From positions 4,219,001 to 4,283,000 of the forward strand of contig NZ_OBMJ01000001.1 in the NCBI RefSeq assembly GCF_900199205.1: a DNA stretch of 64,000 bases, read 5' to 3'. This stretch comes from Streptomyces sp. 1331.2. GTDB lineage: Bacteria; Actinomycetota; Actinomycetes; Streptomycetales; Streptomycetaceae. Position numbers and translations under genes: made by a program. Of this stretch, positions 19,222 to 29,479 are shown piece by piece (position 1 is the first letter of the stretch; each line of letters starts with the position of its first letter). Below the pieces are notes generated by a model. It worked only from the letters and a program-made list of their open reading frames with translations, ran no database searches and was not told where the DNA came from.

Positions 19222-19405
19222 GGGATCCCCCCGAATCGAAAGTCGTAACGCCGAAGATTACGGGCGCAATTACGGGCGGTCATTCGGGTCGATCCGGTGG
19301 CAATTCCGACAGGTCCGGACCGAATGACCTGCGGATCGGCCGGAAGGTTATGAAGATGTGATGAGCGATCAGCGGTGGAATCACGGGATTGTCGACACAT
19401 GGACA

Positions 19406-19435
19406 GAGGGGGGACCGCGGGTGCGGTCCCCCCTC
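19406..19435 (-). terminator. Terminator downstream of the 19449-20189 gene
   Basis: A 13-bp stem (19406-19418 with 19423-19435) has a 4-nt loop and the same GGGGGGACCGC arm as the hairpin at 17409, so the two terminators are related copies. Confidence 0.8.
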
Positions 19436-19448
19436 CGTGGCCGGTGGC

Positions 19449-20189
19449 TCAGTCGGTGCCCGTGCGGAGTTCGATCTCCTCCTCGACCGGCGGGGCGGGC
19501 CGGGCCGGGGGCTTGGGGCGGCGGCCGAAGAGCTCGGCGGGGGTGGGCATCCGGTGCGGGCGGGGCGGGGTCTTCGCGGCGGCGGGCTCGGCGGGCTGCT
19601 CCGGGCGGGAGTCGGTGCTGCTCATGGTGGTCCGTCCTCCTACGTGGGTGGGGTGACTGCTCGGGGGTGCGGCGGGGCTCGGCACGGCCACCAGGTGGCG
19701 CGGCTGGCCGGAGGTGAGGGCGAGGCGTTCGCGGACGGCGGCCTCGGCCAGCGCGTGGCAGCGCCCGGCCAGCCGGGACCGGCGGGCCCGTTCGCCGTGC
19801 CCGCAGGGCTGGCGGGTCAGCCCGCGCAGAGCGGTGAGGTCCTCGGGCCCGGGCAGGTACCCGTCGGTCACCGCCTCCTCCAGCCGAGCCAGGTAGCCGG
19901 GGGCGCTGCCCGGCAGGGCGGAGCGGTAGCGCCCGAGGTCGGCGAGGAGGAAGGCGCGCAGCCGGCCGCCCTCCTGGACGGCCTCGTCGATCGCCTCGGT
20001 GAGGCGCAGGGCGTCCTGGACGTCCTCCGCCCACAGTTCGGCGCCCGGCCCGGCGCGTGCCGTCCGGTCGGGCGCCTGGAGGTGGACGGGGACGGCGGGG
20101 TGCAGGGCTTGGGCGAGGGCTCGGCGCAGCACGCGGACTTCGTCGGCGCTGAAGGCCATGCCGCCGCGCGATCCGTGTGGCGTAGGCAT
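19449..20189 (-). CDS. Conserved streptomycete protein of unknown function
   Basis: This 246-aa protein matches a family I recall only as hypothetical in Streptomyces beside coaX. The N-terminal ~160 residues are alpha-helical and Arg/Ala/Leu-rich (VRVLRRALAQAL, IDEAVQEGGRLRAFLLADLG), with no catalytic motif or membrane segment. The C-terminal ~90 residues are Pro-rich and disordered-looking (PTPAELFGRRPKPPARPAPP). The start is uncertain: ATG at 20189, or ATG at 20159 (MAFSADEV), which is where related proteins seem to begin. Probably cytoplasmic. Confidence 0.7.
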   Translation of the reverse strand: MPTPHGSRGGMAFSADEVRVLRRALAQALHPAVPVHLQAPDRTARAGPGAELWAEDVQDALRLTEAIDEAVQEGGRLRAFLLADLGRYRSALPGSAPGYLARLEEAVTDGYLPGPEDLTALRGLTRQPCGHGERARRSRLAGRCHALAEAAVRERLALTSGQPRHLVAVPSPAAPPSSHPTHVGGRTTMSSTDSRPEQPAEPAAAKTPPRPHRMPTPAELFGRRPKPPARPAPPVEEEIELRTGTD

Positions 20190-20271
20190 GGGCTGACACT
20201 ACGTGAGGAATATCCGATTTGTCGGTAACCTCGCGCCGAACCACCCACGGTCGGCCCGACGGGGGAGCGGG

Positions 20272-21057
<786 letters not shown>

Positions 21058-21105
21058 GGGGCGCTTTCTGCGAGTCGGGACGAGTCTGCGTCTTGCCCTG
21101 ACGGC

Positions 21106-22074
21106 TCAGGCGCGCAGGTCCAGGCCGATGTCCAGGATCGGCGAGGAGTGGGTGAGCGCGCCCACGGCCAGGTAGTCGACACCAGTCTGGGCGACCTCGC
21201 GCGCGTCGGCCAGGGTCAGTCCGCCGGAGGCCTCCAGCTTCGCCCGGCCGTCCACCAGCGCGACGGCCTCCTTCAGCTGGTCGACGGTGAAGTTGTCCAG
21301 CAGGATCAGGTCCGCCCCGGCCTCCAGGACCGGCGCGATCTGCTCCACGGAGTCCACCTCGACCTCGACCGGCAGCTCCGGGTACGCGGCCCGGACGGCC
21401 CGAAAGGCCTCGGCCACGCCGCCGGCCGCGACCACGTGGTTGTCCTTCACCAGGGCGGCGTCGGACAGCGCCATCCGGTGGTTGGCGCCGCCGCCGCAGC
21501 GCACCGCGAACTTCTCCAGCGCGCGCAGGCCCGGGGTGGTCTTGCGGGTGTCCCGGACCACCGCGCCGGTGCCCTCCAGGGCGTCCGCCCAGGCGCGGGT
21601 CGCGGTGGCGATGCCGGACAGGTGGCAGAGCAGGTTGAGCGCGCTGCGCTCGGCCGTCAGCAGGTCACGGGTGCGGGAGCGGACCGAGAGCAGCACCTGG
21701 CCGGCCTCCACCCGGTCGCCGTCCTCGACGTGCCGCTCGACCTCGAACTCCTCCTCGCAGATCAGCGAGACGACCGCCTCGGCGACCCGCAGACCGGCCA
21801 CCACGCCGGCCTGACGGGCGGTGAAGTCGGCGGTGGCGACGGCGTCGGCGGGCACGGTGGCCACCGAGGTGACGTCCTCGCCGCCCGCCAGGTCCTCGGC
21901 CAGCGCCAGGGTGGCGATGTCCTCGACCTCGACCGGGTCCAGCCCGGCCTGCTCCAGCAGCTCGGCCAGCTGCGGGTCCAGGCCGGTCTCGTAGCCCTCG
22001 CCGTCCCCGCAGGCGCAGCCGTCGCCGCAGCCGCCCTGGTCGGCCAGGGGGAGTTCGTCGTGGGAGTGCGTCAT
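21106..22074 (-). CDS. nadC: Nicotinate-nucleotide pyrophosphorylase (quinolinate phosphoribosyltransferase)
   Basis: Converts quinolinate plus PRPP to nicotinate mononucleotide, CO2 and PPi. Core motifs RDTRKTTPGLRALEKFAVR, GGGANHRMALSDAALVKDNH, and VEVEVDS (PRPP and quinolinate sites) are intact. 322 aa from ATG at 22074. An N-terminal extension of ~25 residues carries four clustered Cys (GGCGDGCACGDGEG), not part of the classical fold; it might bind metal. It follows nadB by 4 bp. Confidence 0.95.
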   Translation of the reverse strand: MTHSHDELPLADQGGCGDGCACGDGEGYETGLDPQLAELLEQAGLDPVEVEDIATLALAEDLAGGEDVTSVATVPADAVATADFTARQAGVVAGLRVAEAVVSLICEEEFEVERHVEDGDRVEAGQVLLSVRSRTRDLLTAERSALNLLCHLSGIATATRAWADALEGTGAVVRDTRKTTPGLRALEKFAVRCGGGANHRMALSDAALVKDNHVVAAGGVAEAFRAVRAAYPELPVEVEVDSVEQIAPVLEAGADLILLDNFTVDQLKEAVALVDGRAKLEASGGLTLADAREVAQTGVDYLAVGALTHSSPILDIGLDLRA

Positions 22075-22078
22075 GGTT

Positions 22079-23752
22079 CTACTGCTCCTCGGGAGTGCTG
22101 ACGGGGTCGCCGGAGGCGGCGAGGGTGGTGATCAGGTGGCGCCGCCAGTGGGCGTCGTCCCGCTCGGGGAAGTCCTCGCGCCAGTGGCAGCCGCGGGTCT
22201 CCTCGCGCTGCGCGGCGGCCGCGACCAGCGCGGAGGCTACCAGCAGCAGGTTGGCGGCCTCCCAGGTCTCCACCCGGGGGTCGGCCGGCTTCTCCTCGGC
22301 GACGTGCGCGAACGCCTGCTCGGCGATCAGGGCCAGCCCGGCCGCGGTGTCGGCCATCGAGGCGGCCGAGCGCAGGATGCCCGCGCCGCGCGACATCAGC
22401 CGCTGGATCTCGGCCCGGGCCTCGGAGGGCGGCAGCGGCACCGGCCGTGCGGCCCGCGCCGCGGCGACGTCCACCGGGCGCTCGGGCAGCTCGCCGGCCG
22501 CGTGCAGCTGCGCCAGGTCGGCGGCGATCCGCTCGGCGAAGACCAAACCCTCCAGCAGCGAGTTGGAGGCCAGCCGGTTGGCGCCGTGCACGCCGGTGCA
22601 GGCGACCTCGCCGCAGGCGTACAGGCCGGGGACGCTGGTGCGCCCGTGCCGGTCGGTGCGGACACCGCCGGAGGCGAAGTGCGCGGCCGGGGCGATCGGG
22701 ATCGGCTCGGTGACCGGGTCGATGCCGTGGGCGCGGCAGAAGGCGAGGATGGTCGGGAAGCGGTGCTCCCACATCTCGGCGCCGAAGTGCCGCCCGTCCA
22801 GGTACATGTGCTCGGCGCCCTGTTCCTGCATGCGCCGGGTGATGGCCTTGGCGACGATGTCGCGCGGGGCCAGTTCGGCCAGCTCGTGCTGCCCGACCAT
22901 GAAGCGCACGCCGTCCGCGTCGACCAGGTGGGCGCCCTCGCCGCGGACCGCCTCGGACACCAGCGGCTGCTGGCCCTCGGCCTCCGGGCCCAGCCAGAGC
23001 ACGGTGGGGTGGAACTGGACGAACTCCAGGTCGGCGACGGCGGCGCCGGCCCGCAGGGCCAGGGCCACGCCGTCGCCGGTGGAGACCGCCGGGTTGGTGG
23101 TGGCGGAGAAGACCTGGCCCATGCCGCCGGTGGCGAGCACCACCGCGCGGGCCCGGACGGCGCCGACGCCGTCGCGCTGGCCCTCGCCCATCACGTGCAG
23201 GGTCAGGCCGGCGGCGTGGCCCGCCGCGTCGGTCAGCAGGTCGAGGACGAGCGCGTGCTCGATCAGCTCGATGTCCGGGTCGGTGCGGACGGCGGCGACC
23301 AGGGCGCGCGAGATCTCGGCGCCGGTCGCGTCCCCGCCCGCGTGGACGATCCGGCGGCGGTGGTGGCCGCCCTCGCGGGTCAGCAGGATCTCGCCGTCCT
23401 CGCCCCGGTCGAACAGGGCGCCGGTGGCGATCAGCCGGCGGACGGCGTCCGGGCCCTCGGTGACCAGGGTGCGGACGGCCTCCTCGTCGCAGACGCCGGC
23501 GCCGGCCACCAGGGTGTCGTCCAGGTGCTGCTCGGGGGTGTCCCCCTCACCCAGGGCGGCCGCGACGCCGCCCTGGGCCCAGCGGGTCGAGCCCTCGTCC
23601 AGCATCGCCTTGGTGACCACCATGGCCCGCAGGCCGGCCTTGCGGACGTTGAGCGCGACGGTGAGGCCGGCGACCCCGGAACCGACCACGACCACGTCGG
23701 TGGTGGCGGTCCAGCCGGGGGCCGGCGCGGTGAGGCGATGGGTGACGGACAT
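22079..23752 (-). CDS. nadB: L-aspartate oxidase
   Basis: A flavoenzyme that oxidises L-aspartate to iminoaspartate for NAD synthesis. The Rossmann FAD motif DVVVVGSGVAGLTVALNVRK, the STRWAQGGVAAALGEGDTPE loop, and GEVACTGVHGANRLASNSLLE (FAD/active site) are clear. 557 aa, ATG 23752. It lies 15 bp after panD and 4 bp before nadC. The partner quinolinate synthase NadA is not in this window. Confidence 0.96.
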   Translation of the reverse strand: MSVTHRLTAPAPGWTATTDVVVVGSGVAGLTVALNVRKAGLRAMVVTKAMLDEGSTRWAQGGVAAALGEGDTPEQHLDDTLVAGAGVCDEEAVRTLVTEGPDAVRRLIATGALFDRGEDGEILLTREGGHHRRRIVHAGGDATGAEISRALVAAVRTDPDIELIEHALVLDLLTDAAGHAAGLTLHVMGEGQRDGVGAVRARAVVLATGGMGQVFSATTNPAVSTGDGVALALRAGAAVADLEFVQFHPTVLWLGPEAEGQQPLVSEAVRGEGAHLVDADGVRFMVGQHELAELAPRDIVAKAITRRMQEQGAEHMYLDGRHFGAEMWEHRFPTILAFCRAHGIDPVTEPIPIAPAAHFASGGVRTDRHGRTSVPGLYACGEVACTGVHGANRLASNSLLEGLVFAERIAADLAQLHAAGELPERPVDVAAARAARPVPLPPSEARAEIQRLMSRGAGILRSAASMADTAAGLALIAEQAFAHVAEEKPADPRVETWEAANLLLVASALVAAAAQREETRGCHWREDFPERDDAHWRRHLITTLAASGDPVSTPEEQ

Positions 23753-23767
23753 GGCTCAGTGGCTCCT

Positions 23768-24244
23768 TCAGCGCGTGGCCGGGGTGGCCGCGCCGTCGCC
23801 ACCGTACGCGCCCCCGGCCTGGCGGCCGGGAGGTGCCCCCACGTCACCGCGGAGCAGTCCGGTGCCCTCCGGGGCGTCGGCCGGGTCGCCGCCCAGGCCG
23901 GTGATCCGGTTCCGCTCGTCCACGAAGACGACCTTCGGCTCGTAGCCCTTGGCCTCGGCCGTGTCCATCTGCCCGTAGGCGATGAGTATGACCAGGTCGC
24001 CCGGGTGGACCAGACGGGCGGCGGCTCCGTTGATGCCGATCACGCCGGTGCCGCGCGGGCCGGCGATGGTGTACGTCTCCAGCCGGGCGCCGTTGTTGAT
24101 GTCGACGATGTGGACCAGCTCGCCGGGGAGCAGGTCGGCGGCGTCGAGCAGGTCCTCGTCCACCGTGACGGAACCGACGTAGTGCAGGTCGGCCTGGGTC
24201 ACGGTGGCCCGGTGGATCTTGGACTTGAGCATGGTGCGGAGCAT
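23768..24244 (-). CDS. panD: Aspartate 1-decarboxylase precursor
   Basis: A pyruvoyl enzyme making beta-alanine from aspartate for pantothenate. The self-cleavage site is Gly-Ser in [12 protein letters not shown]; the Ser becomes the pyruvoyl group. The N-terminus [12 protein letters not shown] is standard. 158 aa is about 20 longer than usual because of a Gly/Pro/Ala tail. ATG at 24244 has GGAGG about 11 nt upstream. Same run as panC (74 bp after it) and nadB. Confidence 0.96.
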   Translation of the reverse strand: MLRTMLKSKIHRATVTQADLHYVGSVTVDEDLLDAADLLPGELVHIVDINNGARLETYTIAGPRGTGVIGINGAAARLVHPGDLVILIAYGQMDTAEAKGYEPKVVFVDERNRITGLGGDPADAPEGTGLLRGDVGAPPGRQAGGAYGGDGAATPATR

Positions 24245-24318
24245 TGCGGGTCACGCCTCCTGTGAGTGCATGCCTGAAGGGGGTCTGGCTACCGGTTCGG
24301 CGAACCTTCGGCGGACTT

Positions 24319-25224
24319 TCAGCGAACGATGATGCGGACGTTGTCGATCAGGCGGGTCGAGCCCACCCTCGCGGCGACGGCCAGCACCGCCTCGCCCTGG
24401 AAGTCGTCCGCCGCCTCGGTGAAGTCGTGCGGGTCGATCAGGGCGAGGTAGTCCAGGGTGACACCCTCGGCGCCGTCCAGGACGGCCGAGGCGGCCTCGC
24501 GCACCGCCTTCGGGCCCTGCGCGGCGGCGTCGCGGCCGGCGAACAGGGCCTTGGACAGGACGAGGGCCCGGGTGCGCTCCTCCTCCGAGAGGTAGCGGTT
24601 GCGCGAGGACAGCGCCAGGCCGTCCTCCTCGCGCACGGTCGGCACGCCGACGATCTCGACGTCGAAGTCCAGGTCGGCGACCATCCGCTGGATGACCGCC
24701 AGCTGCTGGGCGTCCTTCTCGCCGAAGAAGGCGAAGTCCGGGTCGGTGATGTGCAGCAGCTTGGCGACCACGGTCAGCACGCCGTCGAAGTGCCCCGGGC
24801 GGGTGGCGCCCTCGAAGCGCTCGCCCATCGGGCCGGCCGCCAGGCGCACCTGCGGCTCGCCGTTCGGGTACACCTCCTCGACGGACGGCGCGAAGACCAC
24901 GTCGGCGCCGTTCTCCTCGGCCAGCTTCACGTCCTCGTCGAGGCTGCGCGGGTAGCGCTCCAGGTCCTCGCCGGCGCCGAACTGCAGCGGGTTGACGAAG
25001 ACCGTCACCGCGACCCGGCCCTCCCGGCCGACCTGCTTGCGGGCGGCCCGGATCAGCGCGGCGTGGCCCTCGTGCAGCGCGCCCATGGTCATCACGACGG
25101 CGTTGTCCACCGGCTGCTCGTCCGGCCAGAACGCGGCCTCGAAGTCGTCCACGGTGCGGGTGACGACGGCCCGGTGGACCTTCGGCGTCCGCTGGGGCTT
25201 GTTCGGCTGCTTGCCGCGTGCCAT
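24319..25224 (-). CDS. panC: Pantothenate synthetase
   Basis: ATP-dependent condensation of pantoate and beta-alanine. Nucleotidyltransferase motifs [16 protein letters not shown] (HxGH) and the KMSKS-equivalent region [12 protein letters not shown] are present, as is [10 protein letters not shown]. 301 aa from ATG at 25224. The ATG shares one base with the stop of the upstream DUF2520 gene (TGATG), with GAGGAG inside that gene, so translation is coupled. The order DUF2520-panC-panD matches Rv3603c-panC-panD of mycobacteria. Confidence 0.96.
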   Translation of the reverse strand: MARGKQPNKPQRTPKVHRAVVTRTVDDFEAAFWPDEQPVDNAVVMTMGALHEGHAALIRAARKQVGREGRVAVTVFVNPLQFGAGEDLERYPRSLDEDVKLAEENGADVVFAPSVEEVYPNGEPQVRLAAGPMGERFEGATRPGHFDGVLTVVAKLLHITDPDFAFFGEKDAQQLAVIQRMVADLDFDVEIVGVPTVREEDGLALSSRNRYLSEEERTRALVLSKALFAGRDAAAQGPKAVREAASAVLDGAEGVTLDYLALIDPHDFTEAADDFQGEAVLAVAARVGSTRLIDNVRIIVR

Positions 25225-26180
25225 CAGTGATTCTCCTCGTTCAGTACGTCCAGCAGCGCCGCCGCCGACGCTTCGTCGATCGTCCCGTTGGCCAGCGCCC
25301 GCTGCGCGGTGGCGCGGGACATCGCGCGGTAGGCCGCCGGGATGTCGGGGGACACCGTACTGAGCTGCGCCAGGTGGCGCCGTACGGTGCCCGCGTCGCC
25401 CCGGGCGACCGGGCCGGTCAGGGCCGCGTCGCCGGAGCGCAGGGTGTTGTCCAGGGCCGCGCCCAGCAGCGGGCCGAGCAGCCGCCCGGGCTCGGCGACG
25501 CCGGCCGTGCGCAGCAGCTCCATCGCCTGGGCGACCAGGGTGACCAGGTGGTTCGCACCGTGCGCGAGGGCGGTGTGGTAGAGCGGGCGGACCTCCTCGG
25601 GCACCCACTCGGGCTCGCCGCCCATCTCCACCACCAGCGCCTCGGCGACCGGCCGCAGCTCCTCGGGGGCGGTCACGCCGAACGGGCAGCCGGCCAGCCG
25701 GGCCAGGTCCACCGAGGTGCCGGTGAAGGTCATCGCCGGGTGCAGGGCCAGCGGCAGCGCCCCGGCCCGGGTGGCGGGCTCCAGCACGGCGACGCCGTGG
25801 GCGCCGGAGGTGTGCACGACCAGCTGCCCGGGCCGGACGGCGCCGGTGGCGGCCAGCCCGGCCACCAGGTCGGCCAGCGCGTCGTCGGGGACGGTCAGCA
25901 GGACCAGGTCGGCGGCGGCCAGCACCTGCGGCGGGGTGACGATCCGCACCCCCGGCAGCAGCGCCTCGGCGCGGCGGCGGGAGACGGCGGACACCCCGGA
26001 GGCGGCGACCACGGTGTGCCCGGCGAGCTGCAGCGCGGCGCCCAGCGCGGGGCCGACCCGGCCGGTGCCCACCACGCCGACGGCGAGCCGGGCCGGGCGG
26101 TTGCCGGGATCGCCGGGGTCGCCGAGGCCGTCGGCGAGCGGGGCGAGGTCGCCGAAGTCCGCGAAATCGGAAGGACTCAA
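25224..26180 (-). CDS. Rossmann-like DUF2520 protein (predicted oxidoreductase)
   Basis: The N-terminal NAD(P)-binding Rossmann fold shows [21 protein letters not shown] and [15 protein letters not shown]. The C-terminal DUF2520 helical domain begins near [16 protein letters not shown]. This is the Rv3603c-type neighbour of panC, proposed as a ketopantoate reductase-like or F420/NADP oxidoreductase-like enzyme; the substrate is unproven. 318 aa from TTG at 26180, with AGGGA upstream; no ATG or GTG fits better. It heads the pantothenate/NAD run. Confidence 0.88.
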   Translation of the reverse strand: MSPSDFADFGDLAPLADGLGDPGDPGNRPARLAVGVVGTGRVGPALGAALQLAGHTVVAASGVSAVSRRRAEALLPGVRIVTPPQVLAAADLVLLTVPDDALADLVAGLAATGAVRPGQLVVHTSGAHGVAVLEPATRAGALPLALHPAMTFTGTSVDLARLAGCPFGVTAPEELRPVAEALVVEMGGEPEWVPEEVRPLYHTALAHGANHLVTLVAQAMELLRTAGVAEPGRLLGPLLGAALDNTLRSGDAALTGPVARGDAGTVRRHLAQLSTVSPDIPAAYRAMSRATAQRALANGTIDEASAAALLDVLNEENH

Positions 26181-26248
26181 CCTTTGTCCCTGATCATCCG
26201 TTCCAGTCCACCTGCGGGTACCGGACGTACCGCCCCAGTGTACGGGCG

Positions 26249-26324
26249 CGTCAGTCGGTCGCCCCGGCCCGGAGAGGGTCCGTGGCCCCGGCCGGGAGAC
26301 GTCAGTCGGTCGTCCCGGCCCGGA
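26249..26324. repeat. Direct duplication of the response-regulator gene 3' end
   Basis: CGTCAGTCGGTCGYCCCGG with the bases that follow (about 25 bp) occurs at 26249-26273 and again at 26300-26324, 51 bp apart. The second copy encodes the C-terminus and stop of the response regulator (RAGTTD). The first is a non-coding echo in the intergenic gap. Confidence 0.75.
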
Positions 26325-26991
26325 TCAGCCCGGCCTCGTACGCCAGCACCACGGCCTGGACCCGGTCGCGCAGGCTGAGCTTGGCCAGGATCCGGCCGAC
26401 GTGGGTCTTCACGGTCGCTTCGGAGAGCACCAGCCGGGCCGCGATCTCGCCGTTCGACAGGCCCTGGGCGACCAGCAGGAACACCTCCCGCTCGCGCTCG
26501 GTCAGCGGGTCGAGGACGTTCGAACCGGGCGCGCTCTGCGGGGTGGGCAGCACCTCGGCGAAGCGGTCGATCATCCGGCGGGTGGTGGTCGGGGCGACCA
26601 CCGCGTCCCCGCCGTGCACCGCGCGGATCGCGGCCACCAGCTCGGTCGGCGGGACGTCCTTGAGCAGGAAGCCGCTGGCACCGGCCTTGAGCGCGGCGAA
26701 GGCGTACTCGTCCAGGTCGAAGGTGGTGAGGATGAGCACGTGCGGGGCGCCCGGCAGCGGGCTGCCGTCCTCGGCCAGGCAGATCCGCCGCGTCGCCTGC
26801 ACGCCGTCCAGGCGCGGCATCCGGACGTCCATCAGGATCACGTCCACCTCGGTGTGCCGCAGCCGCTCCAGGGCCTGCGCGCCGTCGCCCGCCTCGGCGG
26901 CGATCTCGATGTCGCCCTGTGACTGCAGGATCATCCGGAAGCCGGTGCGCAGCAGTTCCTGGTCGTCGACGAGCATCACGCGGATGGTCAA
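26302..26991 (-). CDS. NarL/FixJ-family response regulator
   Basis: Output half of a two-component pair. The receiver domain ([18 protein letters not shown]) has its phospho-acceptor Asp in [15 protein letters not shown], and the C-terminal LuxR HTH reads [20 protein letters not shown] and [13 protein letters not shown]. 229 aa, ATG 26991, 34 bp after the kinase gene. The pair lies upstream of the DUF2520-panC run on the same strand; the 121-bp gap leaves room for a promoter, so co-transcription is uncertain. Confidence 0.95.
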   Translation of the reverse strand: MTIRVMLVDDQELLRTGFRMILQSQGDIEIAAEAGDGAQALERLRHTEVDVILMDVRMPRLDGVQATRRICLAEDGSPLPGAPHVLILTTFDLDEYAFAALKAGASGFLLKDVPPTELVAAIRAVHGGDAVVAPTTTRRMIDRFAEVLPTPQSAPGSNVLDPLTEREREVFLLVAQGLSNGEIAARLVLSEATVKTHVGRILAKLSLRDRVQAVVLAYEAGLIRAGTTD

Positions 26992-27025
26992 GGTGGCTCC
27001 TAAGGGGGCGGAAGTGCGCGGAGGG

Positions 27026-28258
27026 TCAGTGTGCGGCCTTGAGCGGCAGGACGGCGCGGATCCGGAAGCCGCCGCCGGGGCGGGGGCCCACGTCCAGGCG
27101 TCCGCTGACCATGCCGACCCGCTCGCGCATGCCGATCAGGCCGTGGCCCAGGCCGTCCGTGCCGCCGGCGGCCAGCTGCTCGTCGGTGCTGCCCCGCCCG
27201 TCGTCCTCCACCAGGACGGCCAGCTCGCGCTCGCCGAAGTCGACCGCGACCCGGGCGTGCACGTCCGGGCCGCCGTGCTTGCGGACGTTGGTGAGCGCCT
27301 CCTGGACGATCCGGTAGACGGTCAGCTCGACGCCGCGCGGCAGCTCGCGCGGGTGCCCGGAGGTCGCGTAGTCCACCTGCAGCCCCGCCGTGCGGACCTG
27401 CTCCAGCAGCTCCGGCAGCTCCTCGACGCCCGGCTGCGGCACGTACTCCTCGACGGTGGTGTCGGAGGTGCGCAGCACACCGAGCAGGCGGCGCATCTCG
27501 ACCAGCGCCTGGCGGCCGGTGGAGGCGATCGTGCCGAGCGCCTCCTTCGCCTGCTGCGGGGAGTTGTCGAGCACGTACGCGGCGCCGTCGGCCTGGACGA
27601 TCATCACCGAGACGTTGTGCGCGACCACGTCGTGCAGTTCGCGGGCGATCCGGGCCCGCTCGGCGGCGACCGCGACCTTCGCCTGGGCGTCCCGCTCGCG
27701 CTCCAGCCGGGCCGCGCGGTCCTCCAGCTCGGTCAGGTAGGCGCGGCGCACCCTGGTCAGCCGGCCCCAGGCCCAGCAGAGGATGAACGGCGTGCTCATC
27801 AGCAGCATGAGCGCCGCCGCCTCGCCGATGCCGTACCCGCGGGAGACGTAGTGGTCGCCGCTCTCGCGGACCGTCTTCATCGGGTGCAGCTGCCAGAACA
27901 CCAGCGGCCCGGCGGCCAGCCCGGCGGTCAGCGCCAGCCGGGAGGTCCACTTCTGGCCGAAGGCGGCGCCGGTGTAGGCGAACACCAGGTAGGCGATCGA
28001 GGAGCCGGCCGGTTCGATGTCGGCGAGCACCTGGCTGACGCCCAGGCCGACGGCGGCGGCCACGGTGACGTCGGGGTGGCGGCGCCGGAAGACCATCAGC
28101 GCGGGCAGCAGCAGCGCGACCAGGACGCCCGCGTTGAACTGCCAGTCGTCGTCGGGGAAGCTCTGGTTCGGCAGCAGGCCGAGGAACAGCACCATCGCCG
28201 CCCAGGCGGCGTCGACCACCATGGGGTGACGGCGGAGCCAGGCGTTGAGTCGATGCAC
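27026..28258 (-). CDS. Sensor histidine kinase (HisKA_3 type)
   Basis: A membrane sensor paired with the downstream NarL-type regulator. The N-terminal ~170 residues have about four to six hydrophobic helices ([16 protein letters not shown], and so on) and only short extracellular loops, so it probably senses a membrane-associated signal. The phospho-acceptor is in [18 protein letters not shown], and the HATPase shows [10 protein letters not shown] and [13 protein letters not shown]. 410 aa. GTG start at 28258 lacks a clear Shine-Dalgarno; TACGCT lies 6 nt upstream, hinting at a leaderless transcript. Confidence 0.95.
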   Translation of the reverse strand: MHRLNAWLRRHPMVVDAAWAAMVLFLGLLPNQSFPDDDWQFNAGVLVALLLPALMVFRRRHPDVTVAAAVGLGVSQVLADIEPAGSSIAYLVFAYTGAAFGQKWTSRLALTAGLAAGPLVFWQLHPMKTVRESGDHYVSRGYGIGEAAALMLLMSTPFILCWAWGRLTRVRRAYLTELEDRAARLERERDAQAKVAVAAERARIARELHDVVAHNVSVMIVQADGAAYVLDNSPQQAKEALGTIASTGRQALVEMRRLLGVLRTSDTTVEEYVPQPGVEELPELLEQVRTAGLQVDYATSGHPRELPRGVELTVYRIVQEALTNVRKHGGPDVHARVAVDFGERELAVLVEDDGRGSTDEQLAAGGTDGLGHGLIGMRERVGMVSGRLDVGPRPGGGFRIRAVLPLKAAH

Positions 28259-28462
28259 GTGTCCAGCGTAGGCAGTCGCTCCGCGTGTCCAGGTCCGCCG
28301 GTAGGGCGATCCGTTCTACTCCGTAGGTCGGAGAAGCCCCGGCCCCGATGGGGAGGGTCGGCTCGTTCCGAGGAGAGGGCCGACCGGCTCCGAGGGGGTC
28401 GGCCGGTTCCGGGGGGAGGGTCCGCCGTTTCCGGTGCCCGCCGCCCGGTAGCGTCGGGCCCC

Positions 28463-29479
28463 ATGACTTGGATGCGGTGGGCGCCCGCCATGGAACAGGC
28501 CCTGTACGACCCCGACCGGGGCTTCTACCGCCGCCCGGAGGGCCCCGCCGGCCACTTCCGCACCTCCGTGCACGCCTCCCCCGGGTTCGCCCGTGCGGTG
28601 GCCCGGCTGCTGCTGGAGGTTGACGAATCCCTCGGTCGCCCGGAGGAGCTGGCCCTGGTCGACGTCGGGGCCGGGCGGGGGGAACTGCTCACCGGCGTCC
28701 TCGCCGAGCTGCCCGACCGGGTGCTGGCGCGGCTGCGCCCGTACGGCGTGGAGATCGCCGACCGGCCGGCCGCACTGCCGTCCACAGTCCTGTGGACGGA
28801 CGAACTGCCGCGCGGCCTGACCGGGCTGCTGTTCGCCAACGAATGGCTGGACAACGTGCCGCTGGACGCCGGCGAGGTCGACGAGGACGGGGTGCTGCGC
28901 TACGTCGAGGTGGACACCGCGACCGGCCGGCAGCGCCTCGGTGGACCGGTCTCGGCGGCCGACGCGGCCTGGGCCGAACGCTGGTGGCCGGTCGCGGAGC
29001 CCGGGGAAGCGGTCGAGTTCGGCGGCCCCCGGGACGCCGCCTGGGCCCGGGCCGTCGCCGGGCTGGAACGCGGCCTGGCCGTCGCCGTCGACTACGGGCA
29101 CACCGCCGGCCGCCGGCCCCCCTTCGGCACGTACACCGGCTTCCGGGACGGCCGTGAAGTCCCCCCGGTGCCGGACGGCACCTGCGACGTCACCGCGCAC
29201 GTCGCGCTGGACTCCGCCGCCGTCCCCGGTCTCCACAGCCTGTGGACGACCCAGCGGGAGGCGCTGCGCGCGCTCGGCGTGACCGGCGGGCGACCGCCGC
29301 TCACCCTCGCCTCCTCCGACCCGGCGGGCTACCTGCGGGCGCTGAGCGGCGCCGGCGAGGCCGCCGAACTGACCGACCCGAGCGGGCTGGGCGGCTTCGG
29401 CTGGCTCGTGCAGAGCGTCCGCATGCCGGTACCGGACAGCCTGGAACGGCTGCCGGGATGGCAGACTCTGGGGTCATGA
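28463..29479 (+). CDS. MidA/NDUFAF7-family (COG1565) SAM-dependent methyltransferase
   Basis: The 338-aa protein has the DUF185/MidA layout: an N-terminal [18 protein letters not shown] helix, SAM motif [17 protein letters not shown], and the family hallmark [12 protein letters not shown] (usually NEFFDALP). AVDYGH and the C-terminal [10 protein letters not shown] follow. Mitochondrial NDUFAF7 symmetrically dimethylates an arginine of the complex I 49-kDa subunit NDUFS2. Here the stop codon overlaps the start of a nuoD homologue (ATGA), strongly suggesting that NuoD paralogue is the substrate. ATG at 28463; TAGCGT lies 8 nt upstream with no Shine-Dalgarno, so possibly leaderless. Confidence 0.88.
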   Translation: MTWMRWAPAMEQALYDPDRGFYRRPEGPAGHFRTSVHASPGFARAVARLLLEVDESLGRPEELALVDVGAGRGELLTGVLAELPDRVLARLRPYGVEIADRPAALPSTVLWTDELPRGLTGLLFANEWLDNVPLDAGEVDEDGVLRYVEVDTATGRQRLGGPVSAADAAWAERWWPVAEPGEAVEFGGPRDAAWARAVAGLERGLAVAVDYGHTAGRRPPFGTYTGFRDGREVPPVPDGTCDVTAHVALDSAAVPGLHSLWTTQREALRALGVTGGRPPLTLASSDPAGYLRALSGAGEAAELTDPSGLGGFGWLVQSVRMPVPDSLERLPGWQTLGS

